Shown here in pieces: positions 25,006 to 36,289 of a stretch of 64,000 nt of DNA (the stretch's first letter is position 1; every line of letters starts with the position of its first letter). The translations under genes were made by a program, and so were the position numbers. Source of the stretch: Novosphingobium sp. CF614 (GTDB lineage Bacteria > Pseudomonadota > Alphaproteobacteria > Sphingomonadales > Sphingomonadaceae); the NCBI RefSeq assembly GCF_900113255.1, contig NZ_FOOR01000001.1, positions 62,001-126,000 on the forward strand, read 5' to 3'. The notes under the pieces were generated by a model. The model saw only the letters and a program-made list of their open reading frames with translations, did no database searches and had not been told where the DNA came from.

Positions 25006-27135
25006 ATGCTAGGGATGGCAGATTCCACCCAGACCCTGATCGCTCCCCCGCTCGCGGCGAAGAAACCGCATTCGTTTTCGCATCATGGCACGTCGGTCAG
25101 CGACGATTACGCCTGGTTGCGCGACCCCGGCTATCCCCAGGTGACGGACCGGGAAGTGCTGGCCCACCTGGAAGCGGAAAACCGCTGGTTCGAAGCGCGC
25201 ATGGCGCCGCACCAGGACCGGATCGAAGCGCTGTTCAAGGAAATGCGCGGCCGGATCAAGGAAGCCGACACGTCGGTGCCGCAGAAGGACGGCGACTGGC
25301 TCTACTGGATCGAGTTCGAGGAAGGGGCGCAGTACAAGAAGTGGTGGCGCCGGCCCGTCGCCGGCGGGCCGGACGAGCTGATGCTCGATGAAGTCGCGCT
25401 GGCCGAAGGGCAGGAATACTTCCGGCTCGGCGCGGTCTCGGTCAGCCCCAGCGGACGCTACCTTGCCTATTCGACCGATCTCAACGGATCGGAACGCTAC
25501 ACGATTCGTTTCCGCCAGTTGATTGGTCCGGGCGGCATCGCCGATGAAGTCCCCGGGGCTGCGGGCAAGTGGGGCGACAGCGAAGTAGAAGGCACGATCG
25601 GCAACATCGTTTGGAGCGCGGCCGAGGACGCCGTGCTCTATTCGTTGAGCGATGAGAACTGGCGGCATCGCACCATCCGCCTGCATCGGATCGGCAGCGA
25701 TTCTGCCGAGGATGTGACGATCTATCACGATCCGGACGAGGCATTTTCCTGCGGCGTGGCGCTCGGCGCGCAGGAGAAGTGGATCATTCTCCATGCAGGA
25801 GACCACGAGACCAGCGAGGTCCGGCTGATTCCCGCACACGATCCGCTTGCCGAGCCCCTGCTGGTGCGGCCCAGGCAGAAGGGCGTCGAATACGACGTCG
25901 ACATAAGGGGCACCGAACCGGGCCGGGAGGTGGTCTACATCCACACGAACGACACCCACGAGAACTTCCGCCTGGCCACCGCGCCGCTCACCGATCCCGG
26001 TGCGTGGACCACGCTGATCGCGGGTTCGAACGACTTCTACCTGACCGGCTTCGACCTGTTCCGCGATTTCTACGTGATCGAGGGGCGCCGCGCCGGGCTC
26101 GACCAGATCGAGGTGCGCTATTACGACGATCCGGCCCGCGTGGAGCCGATCGTGTTTCCCGAGGCGAGCTATTCGGCGGGGCTTTCGGGCAATCCCGAAT
26201 GGCACACGGAAAAGCTGCGGCTCTCCTACGAATCGATGGTCAGCCCGGCGACCGTCTACGACTACGACGTTGCCGCCAGGAGCCTCGATACGCTCAAGGT
26301 CCAGGTGATTCCCTCGGGCTACGATGCCACGCTCTATGCCACCGAGCGGCTGGAGATCACCGCGCGTGACGGCACCGCGATCCCGGTCAGCCTGGTCTAC
26401 CGGCGCGATCGCCGGGGGCCGGGGCCGCTGCACCTCTACGCCTACGGCGCCTACGGCATCGCGGTAGATCCCGGCTTTTCGACCACCCGCCTCAGCCTGG
26501 TGGACCGGGGCTTCGCTTATGCCATCGCCCATATCCGTGGCGGCGACGACCTGGGCCGCGCCTGGTACAAGGCCGGCAAGCTGGAGCGGCGCACCAATAC
26601 CTTCAACGATTTCGTCGACGTCGCGAAAGGCCTGATCGAGCGCGGCTATACCGCGGCGGGCAGGATCAGCATCTCCGGCGGATCGGCGGGCGGCGAGCTG
26701 ATGGGCGCGGTCGCCAACTCCGACCCCGGCTTGTGGGGCGCGGTGGTGGCGCACGTGCCGTTCGTCGACGTGCTGTGCACCATGCTGGACGAGAGCCTGC
26801 CGCTGACCCCCGGCGAGTGGCCCGAATGGGGCAATCCGATCGAGGACAAGGCCGCCTTCGACCTGATCCGCAGCTACAGCCCCTACGACCAGGTCAAGGC
26901 CCAGGCCTATCCGCCGCTGATGGTCACCGCCGGCCTCAACGACCCGCGCGTCACCTACTGGGAACCGGCCAAGTGGGTCGCCCGGCTGCGCGAGCTGAAG
27001 ACCGACGGCAACGAGCTGATTTTCAAGACCAACATGGGCGCCGGCCACGGCGGCAAATCCGGCCGCTTCGAAAGCCTGAAGGAAGCGGCGGAGGAATTCG
27101 CGTTCATCCTGTGGCAGCTTGGCGTGGAGGGGTGA
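25006..27135 (+). CDS. ptrB: S9A-family oligopeptidase (oligopeptidase B-like)
   Basis: A 709-residue prolyl-oligopeptidase-family serine peptidase. An N-terminal beta-propeller (about residues 75-420) precedes an alpha/beta-hydrolase domain; the nucleophile is in SISGGSAGGELMGAVAN, the acid in TAGLNDPRVTYWEPAKW and the catalytic His in MGAGHGGKSGR. The N-terminal PHSFSHHGTSVSDDYAWLRD is typical of protease II, which cuts small peptides after basic residues. ATG 25006 has no clear Shine-Dalgarno, and ATG 25015 is an alternative. No signal peptide. Divergent from Xaa-Pro aminopeptidase with a ~42-bp gap. Confidence 0.88.
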   Translation: MLGMADSTQTLIAPPLAAKKPHSFSHHGTSVSDDYAWLRDPGYPQVTDREVLAHLEAENRWFEARMAPHQDRIEALFKEMRGRIKEADTSVPQKDGDWLYWIEFEEGAQYKKWWRRPVAGGPDELMLDEVALAEGQEYFRLGAVSVSPSGRYLAYSTDLNGSERYTIRFRQLIGPGGIADEVPGAAGKWGDSEVEGTIGNIVWSAAEDAVLYSLSDENWRHRTIRLHRIGSDSAEDVTIYHDPDEAFSCGVALGAQEKWIILHAGDHETSEVRLIPAHDPLAEPLLVRPRQKGVEYDVDIRGTEPGREVVYIHTNDTHENFRLATAPLTDPGAWTTLIAGSNDFYLTGFDLFRDFYVIEGRRAGLDQIEVRYYDDPARVEPIVFPEASYSAGLSGNPEWHTEKLRLSYESMVSPATVYDYDVAARSLDTLKVQVIPSGYDATLYATERLEITARDGTAIPVSLVYRRDRRGPGPLHLYAYGAYGIAVDPGFSTTRLSLVDRGFAYAIAHIRGGDDLGRAWYKAGKLERRTNTFNDFVDVAKGLIERGYTAAGRISISGGSAGGELMGAVANSDPGLWGAVVAHVPFVDVLCTMLDESLPLTPGEWPEWGNPIEDKAAFDLIRSYSPYDQVKAQAYPPLMVTAGLNDPRVTYWEPAKWVARLRELKTDGNELIFKTNMGAGHGGKSGRFESLKEAAEEFAFILWQLGVEG

Positions 27136-27149
27136 GCGCGCCCGCGCAT

Positions 27150-27274
27150 TCCTCCCTGTCCCCGCAGGGGATGGGGAGGTGGCAGCCCCATCAGGGGCTG
27201 ACGGAGGGGTTTCCCCCTCCACCGTCCGCTTCGCGGCCGGTCCCCCTCCCCATCCCCTGCGGGGACAGGGAGGA
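27150..27274. repeat. Composite palindrome with 30-bp perfect arms
   Basis: Arms of 30 bp (27150-27179, starting TCCTCCCTGTCCCC; 27245-27274, ending GGACAGGGAGGA) are exact reverse complements. Inside are two smaller hairpins: CAGCCCC/GGGGCTG (about 27183-27200) and GGAGGGG/CCCCCTCC (about 27203-27220). The whole could fold as a three-way or cloverleaf structure. It fills the gap between the S9 peptidase and the antiporter. Related CCTCCC palindromes occur at 10112, 30787, 61062 and 63141. Confidence 0.85.
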
Positions 27275-27307
27275 TCGTTCCAACCCCGCTCCCCCGAAAG
27301 GTCCCTG

Positions 27308-29077
27308 ATGGAATCACACGCCCAGGCATTTCCCTTGCAGGACGGGTTCCTGCTGCTGGGGACCGCGCTGGCCTTCGTGCTGCTGTTCCGGCGGCTGGGG
27401 CTGGGCGCGACGCTGGGTTTCCTGCTGGCGGGGGCGGTGCTGGGGCCTTACGTGCTCGGGCTGGTCGGCGATCCGGAAGGCAAGATCGGCGTCGCCGAGC
27501 TGGGAATCACGCTGCTGCTGTTCATCGTCGGGCTGGAGCTGGCGCCGCGCCGGCTGTGGCGGATGCGGCATGAGATCTTCGGGCTGGGCCTGCTGCAAGT
27601 GGCGCTGTGCGGCCTTGCCGTGGCGGCGGTGATCCATTTCGCCGCGGGTTTCAGCGTCGAGGCGGCGCTGGCGCTGGGCCTGCCGCTGGGCCTGTCCTCC
27701 ACCGCGCAGGTCCTGCCGATGCTGCAAAGCGCCGGGCGCCTGCACACCCCGTTCGGAGAACGGTCCTTCGCGATCCTGCTGTTCCAGGACCTGTCGATCA
27801 TCCCGCTGATAACCATCATCGCGGCGATGAACCGCAATCCGCACTTGCCCGATGGGCCGCCGGGCTGGCAGCTGGCCCTGATTACCCTTGCCGCGGTGGC
27901 CGGCCTGATCGCCGCCGGGCGTTTCGCGATCCGCCCGCTGTTCCGCCTGATCGGCAACCTGGGCGAGCGCGAGATGTTCGTCTTCGCCGCGCTGTTCACG
28001 GTGATCGCCGCCGCCGCGCTGATGCAGGCGCTGGGGCTTTCGACCGCGCTGGGCGCCTTCGTGGCCGGCGTCATGCTGGCGGACAGCCCCTATCGCCACG
28101 AGCTGGAGGCCGATGTCGAGCCGTTCCGCTCGATCCTGCTGGGTCTGTTCTTCATGACGGTGGGCATGATGCTGGACCTTTCGGCGATTGCCGAGCGGCC
28201 ACTGTTCGTCGTCGGCATGGCGCTGGCGCTGATCGCGGTGAAGGCGGCGGTGATCTTCGGGCTGGGCCTGATCTTCCGGATGGACTGGCGCGGCGCGCTG
28301 GCGCTGGGCCTGCTGCTCAGCCAGGGCGGCGAATTCGGCTTCGTGCTGTTCGCCCAGGCCAGCCAGGCCTGGCTGGTCCAGCCCGAGGCGGCGAGCCTGT
28401 TCGGGGCCATCGTCACGCTCTCGATGGTGACCACGCCGTTCCTGATGATGGCGACCCAGCGCATCCGCGAGACGCCGGCCGCGACCGGCGAGCGCGAGGG
28501 CCCGAGCGAGGACGGGGCTAACGCGCTGGTCGTCGGCTATGGCCGCTTCGGCCAGACCGTGGCGCAGATGCTGATCGCCGCCGATATCGAAGTGACGCTG
28601 ATCGACAACGATATCGAGATGATCGACGTGGCCGGCAGTTTCGGCGCCAAGGTCTACTTCGGCGACGGCACCCGCATCGACCTGCTGCGCCAGGCCGGCG
28701 CGGGCGAGGCCGAGCTGATCGCCTTCTGCATCGACGGGGACCAGCTGACCGAAGCGTTCCTCCACGCCGTCCACACCGCCTTCCCCAATGCCGAGATTCA
28801 CGCGCGGGTGTTCGACCGGATTGCCCTGCTCCGGCTCAAGGACGCACCGGTGAAGTCGATCTCGCGCGAGGTGCTGGAATCGGCGGTGGCGCTGGCGCGC
28901 GGCGCGCTGGAGGGACTGGGCGTCTCGCTGGAGGACATCGACAAGGCCGAGGGCACTTATCGCACGCGCGACAAGGAGCGGCTCTCGCTGCAGTACGCGG
29001 CGGGAGACCCGCGCGCCGCGCGCGACCGCATCCTGACCCAGCCGGCACGCGCCACCCGTCAGCCCGGCACCGAATAA
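27308..29077 (+). CDS. CPA2-family cation:proton antiporter with RCK domain
   Basis: A 589-residue inner-membrane protein with about 12 hydrophobic helices (residues 1-390; GLELAPRRLWRMRHEIFG, LPLGLSSTAQVLP, FAILLFQDLSIIPL, SQGGEFGFVLFAQA) followed by a cytoplasmic TrkA-N/RCK domain (ALVVGYGRFGQTVAQMLIAADIEVTLID). This is the KefB/KefC architecture: K+ efflux with H+ entry, gated by a nucleotide or glutathione adduct. ATG 27308 starts at the first hydrophobic segment; the open frame upstream runs through a palindrome and is not credible. Its last 19 bases overlap the convergent lrp gene. A Kef ancillary subunit gene is not seen. Confidence 0.88.
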   Translation: MESHAQAFPLQDGFLLLGTALAFVLLFRRLGLGATLGFLLAGAVLGPYVLGLVGDPEGKIGVAELGITLLLFIVGLELAPRRLWRMRHEIFGLGLLQVALCGLAVAAVIHFAAGFSVEAALALGLPLGLSSTAQVLPMLQSAGRLHTPFGERSFAILLFQDLSIIPLITIIAAMNRNPHLPDGPPGWQLALITLAAVAGLIAAGRFAIRPLFRLIGNLGEREMFVFAALFTVIAAAALMQALGLSTALGAFVAGVMLADSPYRHELEADVEPFRSILLGLFFMTVGMMLDLSAIAERPLFVVGMALALIAVKAAVIFGLGLIFRMDWRGALALGLLLSQGGEFGFVLFAQASQAWLVQPEAASLFGAIVTLSMVTTPFLMMATQRIRETPAATGEREGPSEDGANALVVGYGRFGQTVAQMLIAADIEVTLIDNDIEMIDVAGSFGAKVYFGDGTRIDLLRQAGAGEAELIAFCIDGDQLTEAFLHAVHTAFPNAEIHARVFDRIALLRLKDAPVKSISREVLESAVALARGALEGLGVSLEDIDKAEGTYRTRDKERLSLQYAAGDPRAARDRILTQPARATRQPGTE

Positions 29078-29517
29078 CCGTCGAAGCGCTTGATCCGGCG
29101 CAGCGAAAAGCTGCTCTTCATCGCCGAGACCCCCGGCAGCCGCGCCAGGCAGTCGCGGTGGACGCGGTCGTAGTGGTCCAGGTCGGCGGCGGCGACGCGC
29201 AGCAGGTAGTCCGCCGCGCCCGACATCAGGTGGCATTCGAGGATATCGTCGAAGTCGCCGACGGCGCGCTCGAACCGGTCCATCGCCTCGCGGCTCTGGC
29301 TGGTGAGCGTGATTTCCACGAAGACCTCCACCGAAAGGCCCAGCCTGCGGGCATCGACCCGCGCCGCGTAGCCCAGGATCAGGCCCTGTTCCTCCAGCGC
29401 CCTAATCCGCCGGTGGCAGGCCGAGGGCGAGAGGTGCACCAGCGCGGCAAGATCGGCGATCGAGCGCGACGAATCGGCTTGCAGCGCCTCAAGCAGCGCG
29501 CGGTCTGTACGGTTCAT
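29059..29517 (-). CDS. Lrp/AsnC-family regulator, probable controller of ald
   Basis: A 152-residue regulator: N-terminal HTH (RALLEALQADSSRSIADLAALVHLSPSACHRRIRALEEQG, about residues 6-45) and C-terminal RAM ligand domain (VFVEITLTSQSREAMDRFE, CHLMSGAADYLLRV). ATG 29517 is the start of the conserved HTH; the frame continues upstream into ald on the other strand. Lrp-type proteins divergent from alanine dehydrogenase genes commonly activate them in response to alanine. The 139-bp shared region is AT-rich with GGGAAA motifs. Confidence 0.9.
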   Translation of the reverse strand: MNRTDRALLEALQADSSRSIADLAALVHLSPSACHRRIRALEEQGLILGYAARVDARRLGLSVEVFVEITLTSQSREAMDRFERAVGDFDDILECHLMSGAADYLLRVAAADLDHYDRVHRDCLARLPGVSAMKSSFSLRRIKRFDGYSVPG

Positions 29518-29656
29518 GGGATTTTTTCCCGTTGATAGCGGTGGATCGTGGGAAATATTACAACAGGTCGCCGATGCAAGCTTCATTTTGGTGAAACTTT
29601 GCGGCCCATCCGGTGTATTTTCCCCGCAGCCCATTCCCGCCATCCGGAGACCAGCC
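29518..29656. promoter_or_regulatory. lrp-ald divergent regulatory region
   Basis: This 139-bp gap is clearly richer in A+T than its surroundings. It holds the near-palindrome GGGATTTTTTCCC next to the lrp start, GGGAAATATTAC about 30 bp on, and TTCATTTTGGTGAA further toward ald. Lrp proteins bind AT-rich partly palindromic sites repeated at helical spacing, so these are reasonable candidates. No consensus promoter stands out. Confidence 0.45.
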
Positions 29657-30787
29657 ATGCGTGTCGGCACCGTCAAGGAAATCAAGAACCACGAATACCG
29701 CGTCGGCCTGACGCCCGAGAGCGTGTGCGAACTCGCCGCGCATGGGCACGAGGTCTGGGTCGAGAGCGGCGCCGGCCTGGGCATCGGCTGCAGCGACGAG
29801 GACTATGCCCGCGCCGGCGCCCGGCTGGTGGCCGCCGCCGCCGAAATCTTCGCCGGCTGCGAGATGGTGGTGAAAGTCAAGGAACCGCAGGCGGCCGAGC
29901 GCGCGATGCTGCGCGCGGGGCAGATCCTCTACACCTACCTTCACCTCGCCCCCGATCCCGAGCAGACCGCCGACCTCGTGCGGTCGGGCGTCACCGCCGT
30001 GGCCTATGAGACCGTCACCGGGCCGGGCGGCTCGCTGCCGCTGCTCAAGCCGATGAGCCAGGTCGCCGGGCGCATGTCGATCCAGGCCGGCGCGACCGCG
30101 CTGGAAAAGGCGCACGGCGGGCGCGGGGTGCTGCTGGGCGGGGTGCCGGGCGTGATGCCGGGCAAGGTCGCGGTGATCGGCGGCGGCGTGGTCGGCTTCA
30201 ACGCCGCGCAGATGGCGGTGGGGCTGGGGGCGGACGTGACCATCCTCGATCGCAGCCCCGACGTGCTCGAACGCCTTGGCATCCACTTCGAGGCGCGCGC
30301 CAAGACGCGATTCTCCAGCACCGCCAACCTGGCGGAAAGCGTGGCCGAGGCCGACCTGGTGATCGGCGCGGTGCTGATCCCCGGCGCCGCCGCGCCCAAG
30401 CTCGTCACCCGGGCGATGCTTGCCACGATGAAGCCCGGCGCGGTGCTCGTCGATGTCGCGATCGACCAGGGCGGCTGTTTCGAGACCAGCCATGCGACCA
30501 CGCATGCGGAGCCGACGTTCGTGGTCGACGGGATCGTCCACTACTGCGTGGCCAACATGCCCGGCGCCGTCGCGCGCACCAGCACATACGCGCTCAACAA
30601 CGTGACCCTGCCGCACGCCCTCGCCATCGCCGATGCCTTCGACGGACCGGGCGGCTGGAAGGCGGCGCTGAGGGCGAACCCCTATCTTGCCGAGGGCCTC
30701 AACGTCCATGCCGGCAAAGTGACCTGCGAGGCGGTCGCGCGCGAACTGGGCTACGACTACACACCGGTGGCCGAAGTGCTGGGGTAG
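29657..30787 (+). CDS. ald: Alanine dehydrogenase
   Basis: A 376-residue NAD-dependent enzyme interconverting L-alanine and pyruvate plus ammonia. The substrate-binding Lys/Arg region is [14 protein letters not shown] (residues 6-19), the catalytic His lies in YTYLHLAPD, and the Rossmann motif is [17 protein letters not shown] near residue 170. [20 protein letters not shown] is a hallmark near the C-terminus. ATG 29657 gives the standard length. Likely regulated by the divergent Lrp protein. A perfect hairpin begins at its stop codon. Confidence 0.95.
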   Translation: MRVGTVKEIKNHEYRVGLTPESVCELAAHGHEVWVESGAGLGIGCSDEDYARAGARLVAAAAEIFAGCEMVVKVKEPQAAERAMLRAGQILYTYLHLAPDPEQTADLVRSGVTAVAYETVTGPGGSLPLLKPMSQVAGRMSIQAGATALEKAHGGRGVLLGGVPGVMPGKVAVIGGGVVGFNAAQMAVGLGADVTILDRSPDVLERLGIHFEARAKTRFSSTANLAESVAEADLVIGAVLIPGAAAPKLVTRAMLATMKPGAVLVDVAIDQGGCFETSHATTHAEPTFVVDGIVHYCVANMPGAVARTSTYALNNVTLPHALAIADAFDGPGGWKAALRANPYLAEGLNVHAGKVTCEAVARELGYDYTPVAEVLG

Positions 30788-30814
30788 CATCCTCCCCGCA
30801 AGCGGGGAGGATGC
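30787..30814. terminator. Perfect 13-bp hairpin between ald and acnA
   Basis: GCATCCTCCCCGC (30787-30799), AA, GCGGGGAGGATGC (30802-30814), starting at the last base of the ald stop codon and lying between two convergent genes. There is no T-run. Its CCTCCCC/GGGGAGG core is shared with other intergenic palindromes in the window, so it is both a repeat and a probable bidirectional terminator. Confidence 0.6.
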
Positions 30815-30822
30815 CTGCGTGC

Positions 30823-33495
<2,673 letters not shown>

Positions 33496-33636
33496 GGTGG
33501 GCAATTTCCCCTTCTTTGTGGAGCTTGCCTCCCGGGCTCGGCGATCCTTGGCGGTCTGGCCGTGCTGCGGTGCGACAAGCGGATTCGTCGGCCCCGCCGA
33601 TGCGCGCTAAGCACCGCGAGGTCAAGGGGGGCGGGG

Positions 33637-34536
33637 CTAGCCGAGGGCAGGATGTTCGCGCTTTTTCGCGGCGATCCAGCAGCCCAGCACGATCAGCGCG
33701 GCGCCGCCCAGCGTCGCGGCGCTGACGCTTTCGCCGAACATCAGCCAGCCGAACAGCGCGGCCCAGAGGAAGCCGGTATATTCGACCGGCACCAGCACTT
33801 GCGCCTCGGCCCGGGCATAGCCCCAGGACAGGAACAGCAGCGCGCACGTCGCCAGCGCCGCGCCGGCCAGGATCATGCGCAGGCTCGCGGCATCGGGCCA
33901 GACCGCGAACCACGGGGCGAAGACCAGGAAGATCAGCGCCACGATGCCGCTCTGGAACAAGGTGATCTCCACCGGGCCGGCCAGCAGCGCCTGCTTGCGC
34001 TGGAGCACCAGGTTGATCGCGTAGAACATCGCCGAACACAGGATCGCCGCCGTGCCCGCGATCGCCTCGTCGGAATACGTGCCCGCGCCGAAACGCCCCG
34101 CCCCGATCACCAGCACGCCCGCCACGCCCAGCAGCGAAGCCGCGATAGCCTGGGGGCGGACCTTTTCGCCCAGCATCACCGCGGCGAAATAGAGCGCCGC
34201 GATCGGCGCGATGAACGAAATGGCGATGCCTTCCGCCAGCGGGATGCGCACCAGTCCATAGAAGAACAGCACCGCCATCGCGGCGGTGATCGCCGAGCGC
34301 TGGGCGTGGACCCGCAGCACCGCGCGGCCGGGCAGGGGCCGCCCGGCGGCCAACCACAGCGGCAGGATCAGCACGGTGCCGAAGAGGTTGCGCAGCAGCA
34401 GCGCGGTGAACACGCCCACCGCGATCGATGCACCCTTGATCGCGGCGTCCATTGCGCTGAACGCGCCGATCCCCAGAACCACCGAGAGCACCGGGCGATA
34501 CCCGGGGGAAAGCGTGAACGATCGGGCGCGCATCAT
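33637..34536 (-). CDS. EamA/DMT-superfamily membrane transporter
   Basis: A 299-residue protein of about ten hydrophobic helices in two EamA repeats (VLSVVLGIGAFSAMDAAIKG at the start; PVEYTGFLWAALFGWLMFGESVSAATLGGAALI in the second repeat). EamA members export amino acids, metabolites or drugs across the inner membrane; the substrate is not readable. Start is ATG 34536 or 34533 (consecutive Met codons). Downstream of it on the same strand, after a 141-bp gap, is acnA; upstream it is divergent from an L,D-transpeptidase. Confidence 0.88.
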   Translation of the reverse strand: MMRARSFTLSPGYRPVLSVVLGIGAFSAMDAAIKGASIAVGVFTALLLRNLFGTVLILPLWLAAGRPLPGRAVLRVHAQRSAITAAMAVLFFYGLVRIPLAEGIAISFIAPIAALYFAAVMLGEKVRPQAIAASLLGVAGVLVIGAGRFGAGTYSDEAIAGTAAILCSAMFYAINLVLQRKQALLAGPVEITLFQSGIVALIFLVFAPWFAVWPDAASLRMILAGAALATCALLFLSWGYARAEAQVLVPVEYTGFLWAALFGWLMFGESVSAATLGGAALIVLGCWIAAKKREHPALG

Positions 34537-34705
34537 GCCATGCGTCTCGCCCCGGTGGATGTTGTGCGCAAGCAATTCATCGCAGCGACAGGACGAATCC
34601 TTGAAGAGTGGGCGCCGAAGGGGCAAATCGGGGCTCGATCGCCGCCGATCCGTTCGTTCGCGGCACCGTTTCCACGCACGCAGGCAATCTGGCAGGTCTA
34701 AGAGA

Positions 34706-36127
34706 ATGGCGAGTATCAAGCGTTTCGGTCCCGCCGTCGTGTCGGCCTTCACGGCTCTTGGCCTGACGGCGCAGCCGGTGCTGGCGCAGAAGATCAAGGC
34801 CGAGATGCCCGAGGACATTCTGCCGCAAGCCCAACGCACGCCCCAGCCGGCATCTCCGCCGAATCCCGTGCCGAATGCCGCCCCCCAGGGCTCGCCCACC
34901 CCGATCACGATCCCCACGGCCATTCCGCCGATGGTCCAGCCGGTGGTCGTTCCAGAGCCGGTGATGAGCTGGTCGCTCGCCGATGCGAAGGCGCTGCTTT
35001 CCACCATCGAATATATCGGCAAGGAGGGGCTGGTCCCGGCGGATTACCAGCCCGCCGCGCTCAAGGCGGCGATCGCGAAAGGCGAAGGCGACGCGCTCGA
35101 CGCGCTGGCCAGCAGGGTGTTCGGCTGGCTGATCGAAGACCTGCGCGACGGGCGCACGCCGATGGATGCGCGGGTGCAGTGGTTCGCGGTCGATCCCGAC
35201 CAGGACGTGATGCCTACCGCGCAGGTCATGGCCCAGGCTCTGTCGGAACACGACGTGGCCGGCGTGGTGGACCGGCTCGCCCCGACCAATCCGGACTATG
35301 CCGCGCTCAAGGCCGAGCTTGCCGCCACGCCGATGGCCAGCAAGACCAGGCGCGCGCTGATCCAGGCCAACATGGACCGCTGGCGCTGGCTCGCCCGCGA
35401 TCTGGGCGACGTCTACCTGATGACCAACGTGCCCGAGTTCCAGCTGCGCCTGGTGGTCAAGAACAAGATCATCCGCACCTATCGCACGGTCGTCGGCAAG
35501 CCGGGCCGCACCGCCACCCCGCAGCTGGCCGAGACGGTCTCGGCGGTGGTCTTCAACCCGACCTGGACGGTGCCGCAGTCGATCGTCAAGGGCGAGGGAC
35601 TGGGGGCCAAGGTGCTTGCCAATCCTGCCTGGGCCAAGACGGCGGGCTACAAGGCCACCAAGGGGACGGACGGGACGATCTACGTCGTCCAGCAGCCGGG
35701 GCCGGGCAACGCGCTGGGCCTGATGAAGATAGACATGCCCAACCCGCACGCGATCTACCTGCACGACACGCCGTCCAAGGAATACTTCAACGCCGACGTG
35801 CGCGCCTTCAGCCACGGCTGCATCCGCACCGAGCGCGCGGTGGAGCTGGGCATGACGATGGCGATCCTGGGCGCCAGGATGCCGTCGGCGGAAGCGGCCG
35901 ACATTTCCCGCTCGGGCGAATATACCAAGGTGGAAATGACGCGGACTTTCCCGGTCTACATCGCCTACTTCACTTATGCCCGCTCGATCGACGGCCAGCT
36001 CAAGGCGTTCGGCGACATCTATGGCCGGGACCAGCCGGTGCTCGCCAGCTTCACCGCCCCGCGCCAGCTCAAGACCACCCAGCGCGCCAGCGACGAGGCG
36101 ATCATCCAGCTCGACAATCCGCTGTGA
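34706..36127 (+). CDS. L,D-transpeptidase (YcbB-like)
   Basis: A 473-residue exported cell-wall enzyme. A signal peptide (AVVSAFTALGLTAQPVLAQ) is followed by a Pro/Ala-rich linker (about residues 45-85), a helical scaffold domain (LSTIEYIGKEGLVPADYQ) and a YkuD catalytic domain. The nucleophilic cysteine is in AFSHGCIRTERAVEL with the conserved His in YLHDTPSKEYF. It makes 3-3 peptidoglycan cross-links or attaches proteins to the wall. No peptidoglycan-binding repeat of the classical type is evident. ATG 34706 follows AAGAGA; the long upstream frame has no family character. Confidence 0.9.
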   Translation: MASIKRFGPAVVSAFTALGLTAQPVLAQKIKAEMPEDILPQAQRTPQPASPPNPVPNAAPQGSPTPITIPTAIPPMVQPVVVPEPVMSWSLADAKALLSTIEYIGKEGLVPADYQPAALKAAIAKGEGDALDALASRVFGWLIEDLRDGRTPMDARVQWFAVDPDQDVMPTAQVMAQALSEHDVAGVVDRLAPTNPDYAALKAELAATPMASKTRRALIQANMDRWRWLARDLGDVYLMTNVPEFQLRLVVKNKIIRTYRTVVGKPGRTATPQLAETVSAVVFNPTWTVPQSIVKGEGLGAKVLANPAWAKTAGYKATKGTDGTIYVVQQPGPGNALGLMKIDMPNPHAIYLHDTPSKEYFNADVRAFSHGCIRTERAVELGMTMAILGARMPSAEAADISRSGEYTKVEMTRTFPVYIAYFTYARSIDGQLKAFGDIYGRDQPVLASFTAPRQLKTTQRASDEAIIQLDNPL

Positions 36128-36170
36128 TACCAAGTATCACTGATCGAAACTCCTGTTCCCTTCCCTTCGC
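36125..36170. repeat. Dispersed repeat copy B (single arm)
   Basis: Begins at the stop of the L,D-transpeptidase gene with TGATACCAAGTATCACTGATCG and ends TTCCCTTCCCTTCG. Its reverse complement matches the right arm of the palindrome at 19020-19123 (CGAAGGGAAGGGAA followed by GAGTT-CGATCA and CTTGGTATCA). The second arm seems to be missing here, though GATACCAAGTATC is itself a short palindrome. Confidence 0.6.
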
Positions 36171-36289
36171 CCGAGCAAGGCGGTGAGGTCTGCGACGCGA
36201 TCCAGGGTGACAACGAAGGACAAGATCAGCGCATAGGCGATTCCCGCCCTTCAAGAGAAGGGTGAAGAGCGGCGATCGAGAACATCTGC

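Noticed and set aside
27314..29236. Long minus-strand frame opposite the antiporter
   Set aside because: Gln/Arg/His-rich antisense translation with no recognisable fold; the plus strand has an unmistakable CPA2 protein.
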